Numbered from the stretch's first letter, positions 16,655 through 25,520 are shown. The stretch is DNA of 37,586 bases from Pseudomonas sp. GM78 (GCF_000282475.1 NZ_AKJF01000007.1:1-37586); one strand, 5' to 3'. Program-made: numbers and translations. Notes: generated from the sequence alone by a model not told the origin.

Positions 16655-18556
16655 TTAGGCGCCGACGATTCCGCCGTCTTCACGGGTAATGGCAATCACC
16701 GAAGACCGCGGCTTTCCGTTCGGCAAGTGCTCAGGGAAGGTCGAACCGCCGTTCTCCCCCGGATGCTGAATCCCGACAAACAACGTTTTCTGGTCCGGCG
16801 AAAAACTGATCCCCGTCACCTCACAACCAATCGGCCCGACCATGAACCGACGAATCTCCCCGGTCTCCGGGTCGGCGCAGAGCATCTGGTTGTTGCCCAT
16901 GCCGGCGAAATCACCGGCATTGCTCGAATCGCCGTCGGTTTGAATCCACAGCCGCCCGGCATCATCGAAAGCCAGCCCATCCGGACTGTTGAACATGTTT
17001 TGCGGCGTGATGTTCGACGAGCCGCCCTTCGGCGTACCGGCATGCACTTGCGGGTTGCCGGCAACAACGAACAGGTCCCAGGCAAAGGTGTTCGAGGCGT
17101 GGTCGTCGCGGTCGGTGCGCCAGCGCAGGATCTGCCCGTAGACATTCTTCTCGCGTGGGTTCGGCCCGCCCACCGGTTGCCCGTCTTCGCCGCGCTTGGC
17201 GTTGTTGGTCAGGGTGCAGTAAACCTGGCCGTCCTTGGGGCTGACGACAATCCATTCCGGGCGGTCCATACGCGTGGCCTTCACCACACTGGCGGCCAGA
17301 CGCGCGTGAATCAGCACTTGGCCCTGGTCGGCAAAACCGCTGCTGGCGTCGATGCCGTTTTTGCCGTGGGTCAGTTCGATCCATTGCCCTTGGCCCTTGG
17401 GGTGATCGGCATTGCCGTCGCCGGCGTCGAAACGAGCCACGTACAGGGTGCCGTGGTCCAGCAGGTCGCGGTTGGCCTTGGGGTTCTGGTGATTGATCTT
17501 GTCGCGGCTGACGAACTTGTAGATGAACTCGCCGCGCTCATCATCGCCCATGTAGACCACGGCGCGGCCGTCCGTGGTTTCGGCCAGGGCGGCGTTTTCA
17601 TGTTTGAAACGGCCCAGTGCGGTGCGCTTGACCGGTGTCGATTGCGGATCGAACGGGTCGATCTCGACCACCCAGCCGTGACGGTTGAGTTCGTTGGGAT
17701 TGTGCGCCAGGTCGAAGCGCGGATCGTGTTGATGCCAATTGATGTCTTTACTGGTCGCCACCACGCCGTAGCGTTTTTGTGCGGCATCGAATTTCTGTTC
17801 GGCATCGCTGCTGCCAAAGCAGTCGGTGAAGTTCTCTTCGCAGGTCAGGTAGGTGCCCCACGGCGTCTTGCCGTTGGCGCAGTTCTGGAACGTGCCGAGG
17901 ACTGTCTTGCCTTGCGCATCGGCACGGGTTTTCAGCAGTTCGTGACCGGCGGCCGGGCCGCTCAGCTTGATCGGCGAATTGCCATGAATGCGCCGGTTAT
18001 AGCGCGAGCCCTGGACAAACTGCCAATGACCCTTGTCGCGCTGCACCTCGATCACCGATACGCCTTCGCAGGCCAGGGCCTTGTGCACTTCCTGTGCTGA
18101 TTGCGGCATGCCGGCGTGGGGGTAGAGGTAACGGTAGTTGGTGTATTCGTTGTTGATCGCCATCAGCGCCCGGTTGTTGTCATCGGGGAAGGCGAACAGG
18201 CTCATGCCGTCGTTGTTGTCGCCGAACTGGACTTCCTGATGCTCGGCGGTGCCGTTGCCACTCACGTCGAACGCCGGGCCGTTTTTCTGCAGGGGCTGAC
18301 CCCAACTGATCAGAACCGAAGACTTGTAGCCGGGTGGCAGGCTGATTGCGTCGCTGGTCGCGGCGGGAATACTTTCGAAACCCAGCAACCGGCTGGTGCC
18401 GGCGCTGACACTGGCGGCCAGCACGCTGCGGCTCAGCAGGTTGCCGCCGAGGAACATGGCGGCACCGCACAAGGCGCCTGCGCTGATAAAGCCACGACGG
18501 CTGAGGCCGACCATGCGTTCGAGGTCGGTGGACTGGTTTTCTTCTAATAGGCTCAC
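16655..18556 (-). CDS. phoX: PhoX-family phosphatase (DUF839), Tat-exported
   Basis: A 633-residue protein with a twin-arginine signal: SRRGFISAGALCGAAMFLGG near residues 19-38, then a cleavage-like region by about residue 50. The body is a PF05787 (PhoX/DUF839) beta-propeller with family stretches such as WGTYLTCEENFTDCFGS, FKHENAALAETTDGRAVVYMGDDERGEFIYKF and the C-terminal LFVGIQHPGENGGSTFPEHL. PhoX enzymes are periplasmic or secreted Ca/Fe phosphomonoesterases. The start is GTG at 18556 with a good AGGGAG upstream; an ATG two bases further up is out of frame. I see no Pho box upstream, and it follows the ModE gene by 67 bp. Other DUF839 paralogues exist, so the PhoX function is probable rather than certain. 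Confidence 0.8.
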   Translation of the reverse strand: MSLLEENQSTDLERMVGLSRRGFISAGALCGAAMFLGGNLLSRSVLAASVSAGTSRLLGFESIPAATSDAISLPPGYKSSVLISWGQPLQKNGPAFDVSGNGTAEHQEVQFGDNNDGMSLFAFPDDNNRALMAINNEYTNYRYLYPHAGMPQSAQEVHKALACEGVSVIEVQRDKGHWQFVQGSRYNRRIHGNSPIKLSGPAAGHELLKTRADAQGKTVLGTFQNCANGKTPWGTYLTCEENFTDCFGSSDAEQKFDAAQKRYGVVATSKDINWHQHDPRFDLAHNPNELNRHGWVVEIDPFDPQSTPVKRTALGRFKHENAALAETTDGRAVVYMGDDERGEFIYKFVSRDKINHQNPKANRDLLDHGTLYVARFDAGDGNADHPKGQGQWIELTHGKNGIDASSGFADQGQVLIHARLAASVVKATRMDRPEWIVVSPKDGQVYCTLTNNAKRGEDGQPVGGPNPREKNVYGQILRWRTDRDDHASNTFAWDLFVVAGNPQVHAGTPKGGSSNITPQNMFNSPDGLAFDDAGRLWIQTDGDSSNAGDFAGMGNNQMLCADPETGEIRRFMVGPIGCEVTGISFSPDQKTLFVGIQHPGENGGSTFPEHLPNGKPRSSVIAITREDGGIVGA

Positions 18557-18623
18557 ATCAGGCTCCCTGCGATTTTTGCAGTCACCTTAATGGCGGGCGA
18601 TGAAGCTTTTGTTGCAGTTGTAT

Positions 18624-19388
18624 TTAAAGTGGCGTGCCGAGCAATACGTTGGAGGGCGAGAACTGCGCGCGTACCGGTGTTCCGCGGGTCAGCTTGCGAG
18701 ATTGCAAATGCCGGGGCTCGGCCAGCGCGCAGAGGGTCTGGCCATTAGGCAGGCCGATTCGCACTTCGCAGGGGCCGTCTTCGGCATCGAGGATCTCCTC
18801 GATCACGCCTTCGAGGCAATTGTGTCCTGGTGTTGCTTCGTCGTCGCTGCCGAGCACATCGAGCCATCCGGCCTTGATCAGGGCGACGACTTCGGTACCG
18901 GTTTGCAGGTCCAGGCGCACGGTGCTGTCGTGGGTGATCTGCGCCTCGATGCTCAAGCCTTCGGCCAGTTCAAGGCGAACCCGATCGTTGTGGCCCTGGG
19001 TTTCAATGGCCGCTATTTTTCCGTGCAACTGATTGCGTGCGCTGGTCCTGAGCATCAGGCGACCGAGCAGGTCAAGGTCGCTGGCGTCTTCAGCGGCTTC
19101 CAGTACCTGGGCTTGCAGCGCCTGCAGCTTTTGATAAAGGCGCAGCACACGCTCGCCTTCGGCGGAGAGTTTTGCGCCACCGCCGCCTTTGCCGCCGACA
19201 CTGCGTTCCACCAGCGGTTTCTGCGCAAGGTTGTTCAGCTCATCGATGGCATCCCAGGCGGCTTTGTAGCTCAAGCCCGCGCTTTTCGCCGCGCGGGTGA
19301 TAGACCCCTGCTCAGCGATGTGTTGCAGCAGGGCAATGCGTTGCGGGCGACGGACAATGTGCTGGGACAACAACGTAGGCAAGGACAT
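18624..19388 (-). CDS. modE: ModE-family molybdate-responsive regulator
   Basis: A 254-residue regulator. The N-terminal winged helix-turn-helix spans about residues 15-110 (ALLQHIAEQGSITRAAKSAGLSYKAAWDAIDELNN). Two TOBE/Mop domains follow, the first with the characteristic TSARNQLHGKI and the second with the related SRKLTRGTPVRAQF. In ModE these domains bind molybdate or tungstate and switch DNA binding. No modABC transport genes are next to it; the neighbours are a PhoX phosphatase downstream and comF upstream. It may form one transcript with comF (64 bp gap). Confidence 0.88.
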   Translation of the reverse strand: MSLPTLLSQHIVRRPQRIALLQHIAEQGSITRAAKSAGLSYKAAWDAIDELNNLAQKPLVERSVGGKGGGGAKLSAEGERVLRLYQKLQALQAQVLEAAEDASDLDLLGRLMLRTSARNQLHGKIAAIETQGHNDRVRLELAEGLSIEAQITHDSTVRLDLQTGTEVVALIKAGWLDVLGSDDEATPGHNCLEGVIEEILDAEDGPCEVRIGLPNGQTLCALAEPRHLQSRKLTRGTPVRAQFSPSNVLLGTPL

Positions 19389-19451
19389 GGCAGGACGCTT
19401 TGGGCTATGACGATGGTGAGGACGTTGGCGGCTCGGGGCCCGGGAGTCAAG

Positions 19452-20192
19452 TCACGGCGACTCGCCAGGTTTGGGTGTGCGCGCCAGGCAATAGACGTCG
19501 ACGCGTGTGGCGCCTGCGTCCATCAGCAGGTGAGCCAGTGCTTGCGCCGTGGCACCAGTGGTCAGTACGTCGTCCACCAGCGCCAGGTGGCGCCCCTTCA
19601 CTGATGCGTCGGGTGCCAGGGCGAAGGCGTGGCGGAGGTTCTTTTTGCGTGCCTGGGCGTTCAGGTCTTGCTGGGCATTGGTGTCCTGAGGCCTCGATAG
19701 CAGCCGTTCATCGCAAGGTAGGTCGAGGTGCTCGCTGAGCCAACGCGCCAGCATCACGGCCTGGTTGAAGCCGCGTTGGCGCAGGCGCCGGGTCGCCATC
19801 GGCACGGGTACCAGCACCTCGGGTTGCGGCAGGTCATCGTCGAAGCGATGTTGCAGCGATTGAGCAAGAAGTTCGCCGAGCAGGTGGCCAAAGGGCCATT
19901 TCGCGCTGTGCTTGAAGCGGGTAATCAGGCTGTCGACCGGGAAGCTGTAAGTCCAGGGCGCGACCACCTGCTCGAAGGCCGGCGGCTGCATGAGGCATTG
20001 GCCGCACGTCATGCCGGCGGCGGGCAAGGGCAGGGCGCAGGTCTGACAGTGATCGCCGAGCCAGGGCAACTCGGTTTCGCAGCCCATGCAAATGGGCGTA
20101 GCGCCATCGGCGGCTTCATTGCACAGCAAACAGTGTTGATTGTTTTTTAACCAGATGTAAACCTGCCTATCGTATCGTGGTTGACAGCGCAT
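19452..20192 (-). CDS. comF: ComF-family phosphoribosyltransferase-like protein
   Basis: A 246-residue ComF/GntX protein. The N-terminus has four CxxC pairs (Cys21/24, 35/38, 49/52, 63/66), a likely zinc ribbon. The C-terminal domain carries the PRPP-binding motif ALVDDVLTTGATAQ (about residues 204-217). ComF takes part in DNA uptake during transformation in competent bacteria; in Pseudomonas the exact job is unclear. The ATG at 20192 has a good AGGA Shine-Dalgarno. It is divergent from bioB, and the BirA-type operator of the biotin genes lies inside its first 13 codons. Confidence 0.88.
   Translation of the reverse strand: MRCQPRYDRQVYIWLKNNQHCLLCNEAADGATPICMGCETELPWLGDHCQTCALPLPAAGMTCGQCLMQPPAFEQVVAPWTYSFPVDSLITRFKHSAKWPFGHLLGELLAQSLQHRFDDDLPQPEVLVPVPMATRRLRQRGFNQAVMLARWLSEHLDLPCDERLLSRPQDTNAQQDLNAQARKKNLRHAFALAPDASVKGRHLALVDDVLTTGATAQALAHLLMDAGATRVDVYCLARTPKPGESP
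20155..20187 (+). promoter_or_regulatory. BirA operator and bioB promoter
   Basis: Half-sites ATGTAAACC (20155-20163) and GGTTGACAG (20179-20187) are separated by 15 bases. They match the known bacterial BirA box TTGTAAACC-N14/15-GGTTTACAA at all but a few outer positions. The right half overlaps a perfect -35 hexamer TTGACA (20181-20186); an AT-rich -10 lies near 20203-20209. Bound BirA-biotinyl-AMP would block polymerase. The operator also covers early codons of comF. Confidence 0.75.
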
Positions 20193-20286
20193 GACTCTTC
20201 CTTAAATATGCCGAAACACCTGTGATGCGCCGGCGGAAATTCCATTTCCCGGTCGCCTGCCAAAGCATAAAACAAAGGAAACGCCC

Positions 20287-21342
20287 ATGAGCGCCAGCAC
20301 CTCTGCAACTTTGCGTCATGACTGGTCTTTGGCCGAAGTCAAAGCACTCTTCGTTCAGCCATTCAATGACCTGTTGTTCCAGGCGCAGACGGTGCACCGC
20401 GCGCATTTCGACGCCAACCGCGTCCAAGTATCGACCCTGCTGTCGATCAAGACCGGTGCTTGCCCGGAAGATTGCAAATATTGTCCGCAGTCCGGTCACT
20501 ACAACACCGGCCTGGAAAAAGAAAAGCTGATGGAAGTGCAGAAGGTCCTCGAAGAGGCCGCGCGTGCCAAGGCGATCGGGTCGACCCGTTTCTGCATGGG
20601 CGCGGCGTGGAAACACCCGTCGGCCAAGGACATGCCTTACGTGCTGAAGATGGTTGAAGGCGTCAAGGCCCTTGGCCTGGAAACCTGCATGACCCTCGGT
20701 CGCCTCGATCAGGACCAGACCGAAGCGCTGGCAAAGGCCGGCCTCGACTACTACAACCACAACCTCGACACCTCGCCTGAGTTCTACGGCAGCATCATCA
20801 CCACCCGCACTTACAGCGAGCGCCTGCAGACCCTGGCCTACGTACGTGAATCGGGGATGAAGATCTGCTCCGGTGGCATCCTCGGCATGGGCGAATCCCT
20901 CGATGACCGTGCCAACCTGCTGATCCAGCTGGCCAACCTGCCGGAGCATCCGGAGTCGGTACCGATCAACATGCTGGTGAAAGTCGCCGGCACGCCGCTG
21001 GAAAATGCCGACGACGTCGACCCGTTCGACTTCATCCGCATGCTCGCGGTCGCGCGAATTCTCATGCCAAAATCCCACGTGCGCCTGTCCGCTGGCCGCG
21101 AAGCCATGAACGAGCAGATGCAGGCCCTGGCCTTCTTCGCTGGCGCCAACTCGATTTTCTACGGCGAGAAACTGCTGACCACCGCCAACCCGCAGGCCGA
21201 CAAGGACATGCAACTGTTCGCGCGCTTGGGGATCCTGCCGGAAGCCCGCGAAGAACACGCCGACGAAGTGCATCAGGCCGCCATTGAACAGGCGCTGGTG
21301 GAGCAGAAGAGCAGCGAGCAGTTTTATAACGCGGCTGTTTGA
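20287..21342 (+). CDS. bioB: Biotin synthase BioB
   Basis: A 351-residue radical-SAM enzyme that inserts sulfur into dethiobiotin to make biotin. The [4Fe-4S] motif is [10 protein letters not shown] (Cys59, Cys63, Cys66), and further typical stretches are [29 protein letters not shown] and [10 protein letters not shown]. Length is normal. The ATG has AAAGGAAA upstream. It is the first gene of the biotin cluster, with bioF following after a 172-bp gap that contains a REP unit and a 17-bp tandem duplication. Confidence 0.98.
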   Translation: MSASTSATLRHDWSLAEVKALFVQPFNDLLFQAQTVHRAHFDANRVQVSTLLSIKTGACPEDCKYCPQSGHYNTGLEKEKLMEVQKVLEEAARAKAIGSTRFCMGAAWKHPSAKDMPYVLKMVEGVKALGLETCMTLGRLDQDQTEALAKAGLDYYNHNLDTSPEFYGSIITTRTYSERLQTLAYVRESGMKICSGGILGMGESLDDRANLLIQLANLPEHPESVPINMLVKVAGTPLENADDVDPFDFIRMLAVARILMPKSHVRLSAGREAMNEQMQALAFFAGANSIFYGEKLLTTANPQADKDMQLFARLGILPEAREEHADEVHQAAIEQALVEQKSSEQFYNAAV

Positions 21343-21347
21343 TCTCC

Positions 21348-21381
21348 GATCCTTCTGAAGAAATGATCCTTCTGAAGAAAT
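21348..21381 (+). repeat. 17-bp perfect tandem duplication behind bioB
   Basis: The unit GATCCTTCTGAAGAAAT occurs twice, head to tail, six bases after the bioB stop codon. It is likely a slippage product of the 3' untranslated region. Confidence 0.95.
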
Positions 21382-21387
21382 GCAAAA

Positions 21388-21485
21388 CCCCTGTAGGAGC
21401 GAGCCTGCTCGCGATTGCGGTATGACATCCAATAACGATGTCGACTGACACACCGCCATCGCGAGCAGGCTCACTCCTACAAGGG
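21388..21485. repeat. Paired inverted REP (BIME), GCGAGC class
   Basis: Inverted arms of the type TGTAGGAGCGAGCCTGCTCG face each other inside the biotin operon between bioB and bioF, where they could lower expression of bioFHCD relative to bioB or protect the bioB message. Confidence 0.85.
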
Positions 21486-21514
21486 ATCTGTGTCATCTGA
21501 AAGTCGAGGCCTGC

Positions 21515-22693
21515 ATGTCTTTTGATCTCGCCGCACGCCTGGCTGCCCGTCGTGCTGAAAACCTCTACCGCCAACGTCCATTGCTCGAAAGCCCGCAAGG
21601 CCCGCAAGTAGTGGTCGATGGCCAGCCATTGCTGGCGTTCTGCAACAACGATTACCTGGGCCTGGCCAATCACCCACAGGTGATCGAAGCCTGGCGCGCA
21701 GGGGCTGCGAAGTGGGGCGTGGGTGGCGGGGCTTCGCATCTGGTCATCGGCCATAGCGGTCCGCATCACGCCCTGGAAGAAGCTTTGGCCGACCTCACCG
21801 GTCGCCCGCGTGCCCTGCTGTTCACCACCGGCTACATGGCCAATCTCGGGGCGGTCACGGCGCTGGTGGGGCAGGGCGATACGGTGCTGGAGGACCGGCT
21901 CAATCACGCCTCGTTGCTGGACGCGGGCCTCTTGTCCGGGGCACGTTTCAATCGTTACTTGCACAACGACGCGGCGAGCCTGGCCAATCGTCTTGAGAAA
22001 GCCATCGGCAATACGCTGGTCGTCACCGACGGTGTCTTCAGCATGGACGGCGACATCGCCGATCTGCCGGCGCTGGCGCGAGAAGCCAAGGCCAAAGGTG
22101 CGTGGTTGATGGTCGATGACGCCCACGGTTTCGGCCCGCTGGGCGCCCATGGCGGCGGGAGCGTCGAGCATTTCGGCCTGGGCATGGATGACGTGCCGGT
22201 ACTGGTCGGCACGCTCGGCAAGGCGTTCGGAACGGCGGGTGCTTTTGTGGCCGGCAGCGAAGAGTTGATCGAGAGCCTGATACAGTTCGCTCGCCCCTAC
22301 ATCTACACCACCAGCCAGCCACCGGCCCTGGCCTGTGCGACCCTCAAAAGTCTGGAACTGCTGCGCAGCGAGCATTGGCGCCGCGAGCATTTGCAGACGC
22401 TGATCCGCCAGTTTCGCCAGGGCGCCGAACAAATCGGCCTGGAGTTGATGGACAGCTTCACGCCGATCCAGCCGATCATGATCGGTGACGCCGGGCGCGC
22501 GGTGCGCTTGTCGCAGATGCTGCGCGAACGCGGCTTGATGGTGAGCGCGATCCGCCCGCCCACCGTGCCGGCCGGCAGTGCCCGACTGCGCGTGACCCTG
22601 ACCGCCGCCCATAGCGAGGCGCAAGTACAGCTATTGTTAGAGGGACTGGCCGATTGTTACCAACGACTGGGAGCGGAGCCTGGCCATGCGTGA
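21515..22693 (+). CDS. bioF: 8-amino-7-oxononanoate synthase BioF
   Basis: A 392-residue PLP enzyme joining pimeloyl-ACP or pimeloyl-CoA with L-alanine to give 8-amino-7-oxononanoate. Recognisable stretches are [60 protein letters not shown] and the PLP lysine Lys236 in [16 protein letters not shown]. Length is typical. It overlaps bioH by 8 bp, so the two are probably translationally coupled. Confidence 0.97.
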   Translation: MSFDLAARLAARRAENLYRQRPLLESPQGPQVVVDGQPLLAFCNNDYLGLANHPQVIEAWRAGAAKWGVGGGASHLVIGHSGPHHALEEALADLTGRPRALLFTTGYMANLGAVTALVGQGDTVLEDRLNHASLLDAGLLSGARFNRYLHNDAASLANRLEKAIGNTLVVTDGVFSMDGDIADLPALAREAKAKGAWLMVDDAHGFGPLGAHGGGSVEHFGLGMDDVPVLVGTLGKAFGTAGAFVAGSEELIESLIQFARPYIYTTSQPPALACATLKSLELLRSEHWRREHLQTLIRQFRQGAEQIGLELMDSFTPIQPIMIGDAGRAVRLSQMLRERGLMVSAIRPPTVPAGSARLRVTLTAAHSEAQVQLLLEGLADCYQRLGAEPGHA

Positions 22694-23417
22694 TCGACTG
22701 ATTCTGCTGCCCGGCTGGGGCCTCGGAATTTCACCGCTGCAACCCTTGGCCGCAGCCTTGCAGGGCCTGGATGAACACCTGCGAGTCGAAATCGAGCCGC
22801 TGCCGGAGCTGGAGTCGAGCAATCTTGAGCACTGGCTCGATGAACTCGACGCCAGCGTGCCACAGGACGCATGGCTGGGCGGGTGGTCGCTGGGTGGCAT
22901 GCTCGCGTCCGAATTGGCGGCGCGCCGTGGCGACCGTTGCTGTGGCCTGCTGACCCTGGCGAGCAACCCTTCTTTTGTAAGCCATGAACAATGGCCAAGC
23001 GCAATGCCCGGCGAAACGTTCGATGCCTTCCTGGCGGGTTGCGCTGCCGATCCGCGCATGACCTTGAAGCGCTTTTCATTGCTCTGCGCCCAAGGTGGGG
23101 AAGATCCGCGCGGCCTGTCGAGGCTATTGCTCGCGGGCGCGCCACATTCCACGGCGGCCGTGCTGATGAGTGGCCTGGAGTTGCTCGCGCAACTGGACAC
23201 CCGCCAGGCGCTGCAGACCTTCCGCGGTCCGCAATTGCATCTGTTTGCCGGCCTCGACGGACTGGTGCCGGCCGAAGCCGCCGAGGCGTTACTGGCGTTG
23301 CTGCCGGATGTCGAAATCGGCCTGATCGAACAGGCCGGCCACGGGTTTCTCCTGGAAAATCCCCACGGTGTCGCGGGGGCGATCCAGGCCTTTTTGCATG
23401 AGTGCGGCGATGACTGA
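22686..23417 (+). CDS. bioH: Pimeloyl-ACP methyl ester esterase BioH
   Basis: A 243-residue alpha/beta hydrolase. The nucleophile elbow is GGWSLGG (Ser68), the acid Asp191 is in [10 protein letters not shown], and the base is His219 in [12 protein letters not shown]. In the biotin pathway it cleaves the methyl ester from pimeloyl-ACP methyl ester after BioC-dependent chain extension. Its start overlaps bioF and its end overlaps bioC. Sitting inside the operon differs from E. coli, where bioH is elsewhere. Confidence 0.93.
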   Translation: MRDRLILLPGWGLGISPLQPLAAALQGLDEHLRVEIEPLPELESSNLEHWLDELDASVPQDAWLGGWSLGGMLASELAARRGDRCCGLLTLASNPSFVSHEQWPSAMPGETFDAFLAGCAADPRMTLKRFSLLCAQGGEDPRGLSRLLLAGAPHSTAAVLMSGLELLAQLDTRQALQTFRGPQLHLFAGLDGLVPAEAAEALLALLPDVEIGLIEQAGHGFLLENPHGVAGAIQAFLHECGDD

Positions 23418-24222
23418 TTTATCCTTTCCAAAATTGCCCGGTGGTTTGCCCGACAAGCGCCAGGTAGCCGCCTCGTTTTCCCGTGCAGCGGCAAGCTACG
23501 ACAGCGTGGCCGAGTTGCAGCGCGATGTGGGCAGCCAGCTGCTGCACCGTTTGCCGCAGGCGTTCGTGCCCCGGCGCTGGCTCGATCTTGGATGCGGCAC
23601 CGGCTATTTCAGTCGTGCGCTGGGTGAGCGGTTTCCTGGCGGCCAGGGCGTGGCTCTGGACATCGCCGAAGGCATGCTCAATCACGCCCGGCCGTTGGGT
23701 GGGGCTGCGCACTTCATCGCCGGCGACGCCGAGCGAATGCCGTTGCGCGATGCAACGTGCGACCTGATTTTCTCCAGCCTGGCCGTGCAGTGGTGCGCGG
23801 ACTTCGCGTCGGTGCTCAGCGAAGCGCATCGGGTGCTCAAGCCGGGCGGTGTCTTTGCATTTGCTAGTCTCTGTGTGGGCACGTTGTTCGAGCTGCGTGA
23901 CAGCTGGCGTCAGGTGGATGGCATGGTGCACGTCAACCGCTTCCGCGAGTTCAACGTTTATCAACAGCTGTGCGCGGCCAGCGGCTTGCGGGCGATCAGC
24001 CTGGAAAACCAGGCGCATGTGCTGCATTACCCGGACGTGCGCAGCCTGACCCACGAACTCAAGGCCTTGGGGGCGCACAACCTGAACCCCGGGCGTCCGG
24101 GCGGCTTGACCGGTCGGGCGCGGATTCTCGGCCTGGTCGAGGCTTATGAGCAGTTTCGTCAGGCCCAAGGCCTGCCGGCGACTTATCAAGTGGTGTACGC
24201 CGTTTTGGAGAAACCCTTATGA
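23410..24222 (+). CDS. bioC: Malonyl-ACP O-methyltransferase BioC
   Basis: A 270-residue SAM-dependent methyltransferase that caps malonyl-ACP so that fatty-acid synthase can build the pimeloyl chain. SAM motif I is [16 protein letters not shown] (about residues 58-73), followed by [12 protein letters not shown] and [12 protein letters not shown]. The ATG at 23410 ([13 protein letters not shown]) overlaps the end of bioH by 8 bp and matches the usual N-terminus; an in-frame start at 23368 would overlap more and is rejected. It overlaps bioD by 4 bp. Confidence 0.94.
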   Translation: MTDLSFPKLPGGLPDKRQVAASFSRAAASYDSVAELQRDVGSQLLHRLPQAFVPRRWLDLGCGTGYFSRALGERFPGGQGVALDIAEGMLNHARPLGGAAHFIAGDAERMPLRDATCDLIFSSLAVQWCADFASVLSEAHRVLKPGGVFAFASLCVGTLFELRDSWRQVDGMVHVNRFREFNVYQQLCAASGLRAISLENQAHVLHYPDVRSLTHELKALGAHNLNPGRPGGLTGRARILGLVEAYEQFRQAQGLPATYQVVYAVLEKPL

Positions 24223-24899
24223 GCTTCGCGTATTTCATCACCGGTACCGACACCGATGTCGGAAAAACCACGATTGCCGCAGGTCTGTTGAATGCCGCGC
24301 GCTCAGCCGGGTTAAGCACGGCAGCGGGCAAGCCGGTGGCCTCTGGTTGCTCGGTGACGCCCAAGGGCCTGCGCAATGCCGACGCTCTGGCCCTGCTGGC
24401 GGAGTGTTCGGTGCCCTTGACCTACCCCCAGGTCAATCCGGTGGCGCTGGAACCGGCGATTGCGCCGCACCTGGCCGCGCGTGAGGCCGGCATTGCGTTG
24501 ACCGTGCAATCGCTGCTGACTCCGATGCAACAGATACTCGACATGCAGGCCGACTTCACCCTGATCGAGGGGGCTGGAGGCTGGCGCGTGCCCTTGGCGG
24601 ACCAGGACAACCTGTCGGACCTGGCGAAGGCGCTGGACTTGCCGGTCATCCTGGTGGTCGGCGTGCGCCTGGGGTGCATCAACCACGCATTGCTGACGGC
24701 CGAGGCGATTGCCCGGGACGGTTTGCAGCTGGCGGGATGGGTGGCGAACATCATCGATCCGAAAACCTCGCGCCTGGAAGAAAACCTCGCGACACTCGCC
24801 GAACGCCTGCCAGCACCCTGCCTGGGCCGGGTGCCCAAGCTCAAGGTGGTCACGGCCGAAGCGGTGGCGGAGCACCTGCAACTGGACCTTTTGGACTAG
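24219..24899 (+). CDS. bioD: Dethiobiotin synthetase BioD
   Basis: A 226-residue ATP-dependent carboxylase that closes the ureido ring to form dethiobiotin. The P-loop is [12 protein letters not shown] (residues 7-18). [19 protein letters not shown] and [15 protein letters not shown] are family signatures. Its ATG overlaps the bioC stop (ATGA). It is the last clear biotin gene; a weak hairpin follows. bioA is not in this window. Confidence 0.97.
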   Translation: MSFAYFITGTDTDVGKTTIAAGLLNAARSAGLSTAAGKPVASGCSVTPKGLRNADALALLAECSVPLTYPQVNPVALEPAIAPHLAAREAGIALTVQSLLTPMQQILDMQADFTLIEGAGGWRVPLADQDNLSDLAKALDLPVILVVGVRLGCINHALLTAEAIARDGLQLAGWVANIIDPKTSRLEENLATLAERLPAPCLGRVPKLKVVTAEAVAEHLQLDLLD

Positions 24900-24908
24900 G
24901 TATTGGCT

Positions 24909-24938
24909 ATGGCACGGCACGGTGCCATTAGCGTTTTT
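24909..24938 (+). terminator. Weak terminator after bioD
   Basis: ATGGCAC (24909-24915) and GTGCCAT (24922-24928) form a 7-bp stem with a six-base loop, followed by TAGCGTTTTT. It plausibly ends the biotin operon, with partial readthrough into the next gene possible. Confidence 0.5.
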
Positions 24939-25026
24939 GACGGGCGATTTCTCGGTATGTCTGCTTCAATGAGTGTTGATGGCTCTTTGACCATTGATGT
25001 CTCTTTTAGCAAGGACGAGCAATTCC

Positions 25027-25323
25027 ATGGAAATCTCGGGAAATACCGCTTTTTATGCCGGCCTGAGTACGGTTCAGGCGGGGCAGAACCGTGTCGACCA
25101 AGCCGCGGGACAAATCGCCAATACGACGATCGAGCGTTCGGTGACCAGCCAGTCTTCCGAAGCTCAGGTCGATCGCCTGCGTTCGGTCGACCGCAGCCGG
25201 CAATCGGACCTCGTCAGCCATAGCATCGAAATGGCCGAAGGCCGGTTCCAGGTGGAGCTGGGCGCCAAAGTCGCCAAGGCTTCCGATGAAGTGCTCGGCA
25301 CCCTGATCGACACCTACGCCTGA
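25027..25323 (+). CDS. 98-aa protein resembling flagellar rod/hook protein ends
   Basis: A small soluble protein. I place its start at the ATG at 25027 (MEISGNTAFYAG), preceded by AAGGA. Residues 8-33 (AFYAGLSTVQAGQNRVDQAA, then GQIANT) follow the N-terminal pattern of flagellar axial proteins (hydrophobic, GL.., Q...D..A..IAN..T). Residues 63-98 (DLVSHSIEMAEGRFQVELGA, then KVAKASDEVLGTLID) follow their C-terminal heptad pattern (DLV.EMV.MI..QR.YE.N.KV...AD.ML..L). The middle domain of FlgG, FlgF or FlgE is missing, leaving the two coiled-coil ends. It sits between bioD and a fatty-acid gene, not among flagellar genes; I recall a PAO1 gene of unknown function (PA0505) in this position. The likeness is from eye comparison only. 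Confidence 0.7.
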   Translation: MEISGNTAFYAGLSTVQAGQNRVDQAAGQIANTTIERSVTSQSSEAQVDRLRSVDRSRQSDLVSHSIEMAEGRFQVELGAKVAKASDEVLGTLIDTYA

Positions 25324-25370
25324 ACTCACGCTGAAAGCGCACCGTCCGGCGGTACGCTTTCAGCGTGAGT
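25324..25370. terminator. Perfect 16-bp hairpin abutting a stop codon
   Basis: ACTCACGCTGAAAGCG (25324-25339) and its exact complement (25355-25370) enclose a 15-base loop that can extend the stem through ACCG/CGGT. It starts one base beyond the stop codon of the 98-residue protein. A T6 run appears only about 12 bases further on, so it may be a terminator or a 3' stabiliser. Confidence 0.7.
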
Positions 25371-25475
25371 CCTGTCCCCATCTTTTTTCTCGCGCTGCGC
25401 GTTGCTCGTGCAATGGCGTCAGGCTCGCGTGCGCGCTGATTGGTCATGGAATGACGAATGGCAAAAGATCGGTGC

Positions 25476-25504
25476 TTGACAAGATTTAGGCGTAAACGTA
25501 TGTT
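25476..25504 (+). promoter_or_regulatory. Sigma-70 promoter of the first acyl-CoA dehydrogenase
   Basis: TTGACA (25476-25481) and TATGTT (25499-25504) are separated by the optimal 17 bases. Transcription would begin near 25511, within the adjoining PsrA operator, giving a leader of about 63 nt. Confidence 0.8.
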
Positions 25505-25520
25505 TCAAACAACTGTTTGA
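25505..25520. promoter_or_regulatory. PsrA operator
   Basis: The palindrome TCAAACAACTGTTTGA contains CAAAC-N4-GTTTG, an exact fit to the published PsrA consensus (G/C)AAAC-N2-4-GTTT(G/C). It directly abuts the -10 hexamer, so binding would block initiation until long-chain acyl groups release PsrA. Confidence 0.8.

Noticed and set aside
18557-18623. Pho box before the PhoX-type gene
   Set aside because: Looked for CTGTCAT-type direct repeats upstream of the GTG start and found none.
20167-21474. 435-codon open frame opposite bioB
   Set aside because: Antisense to biotin synthase; no domain or start signal.
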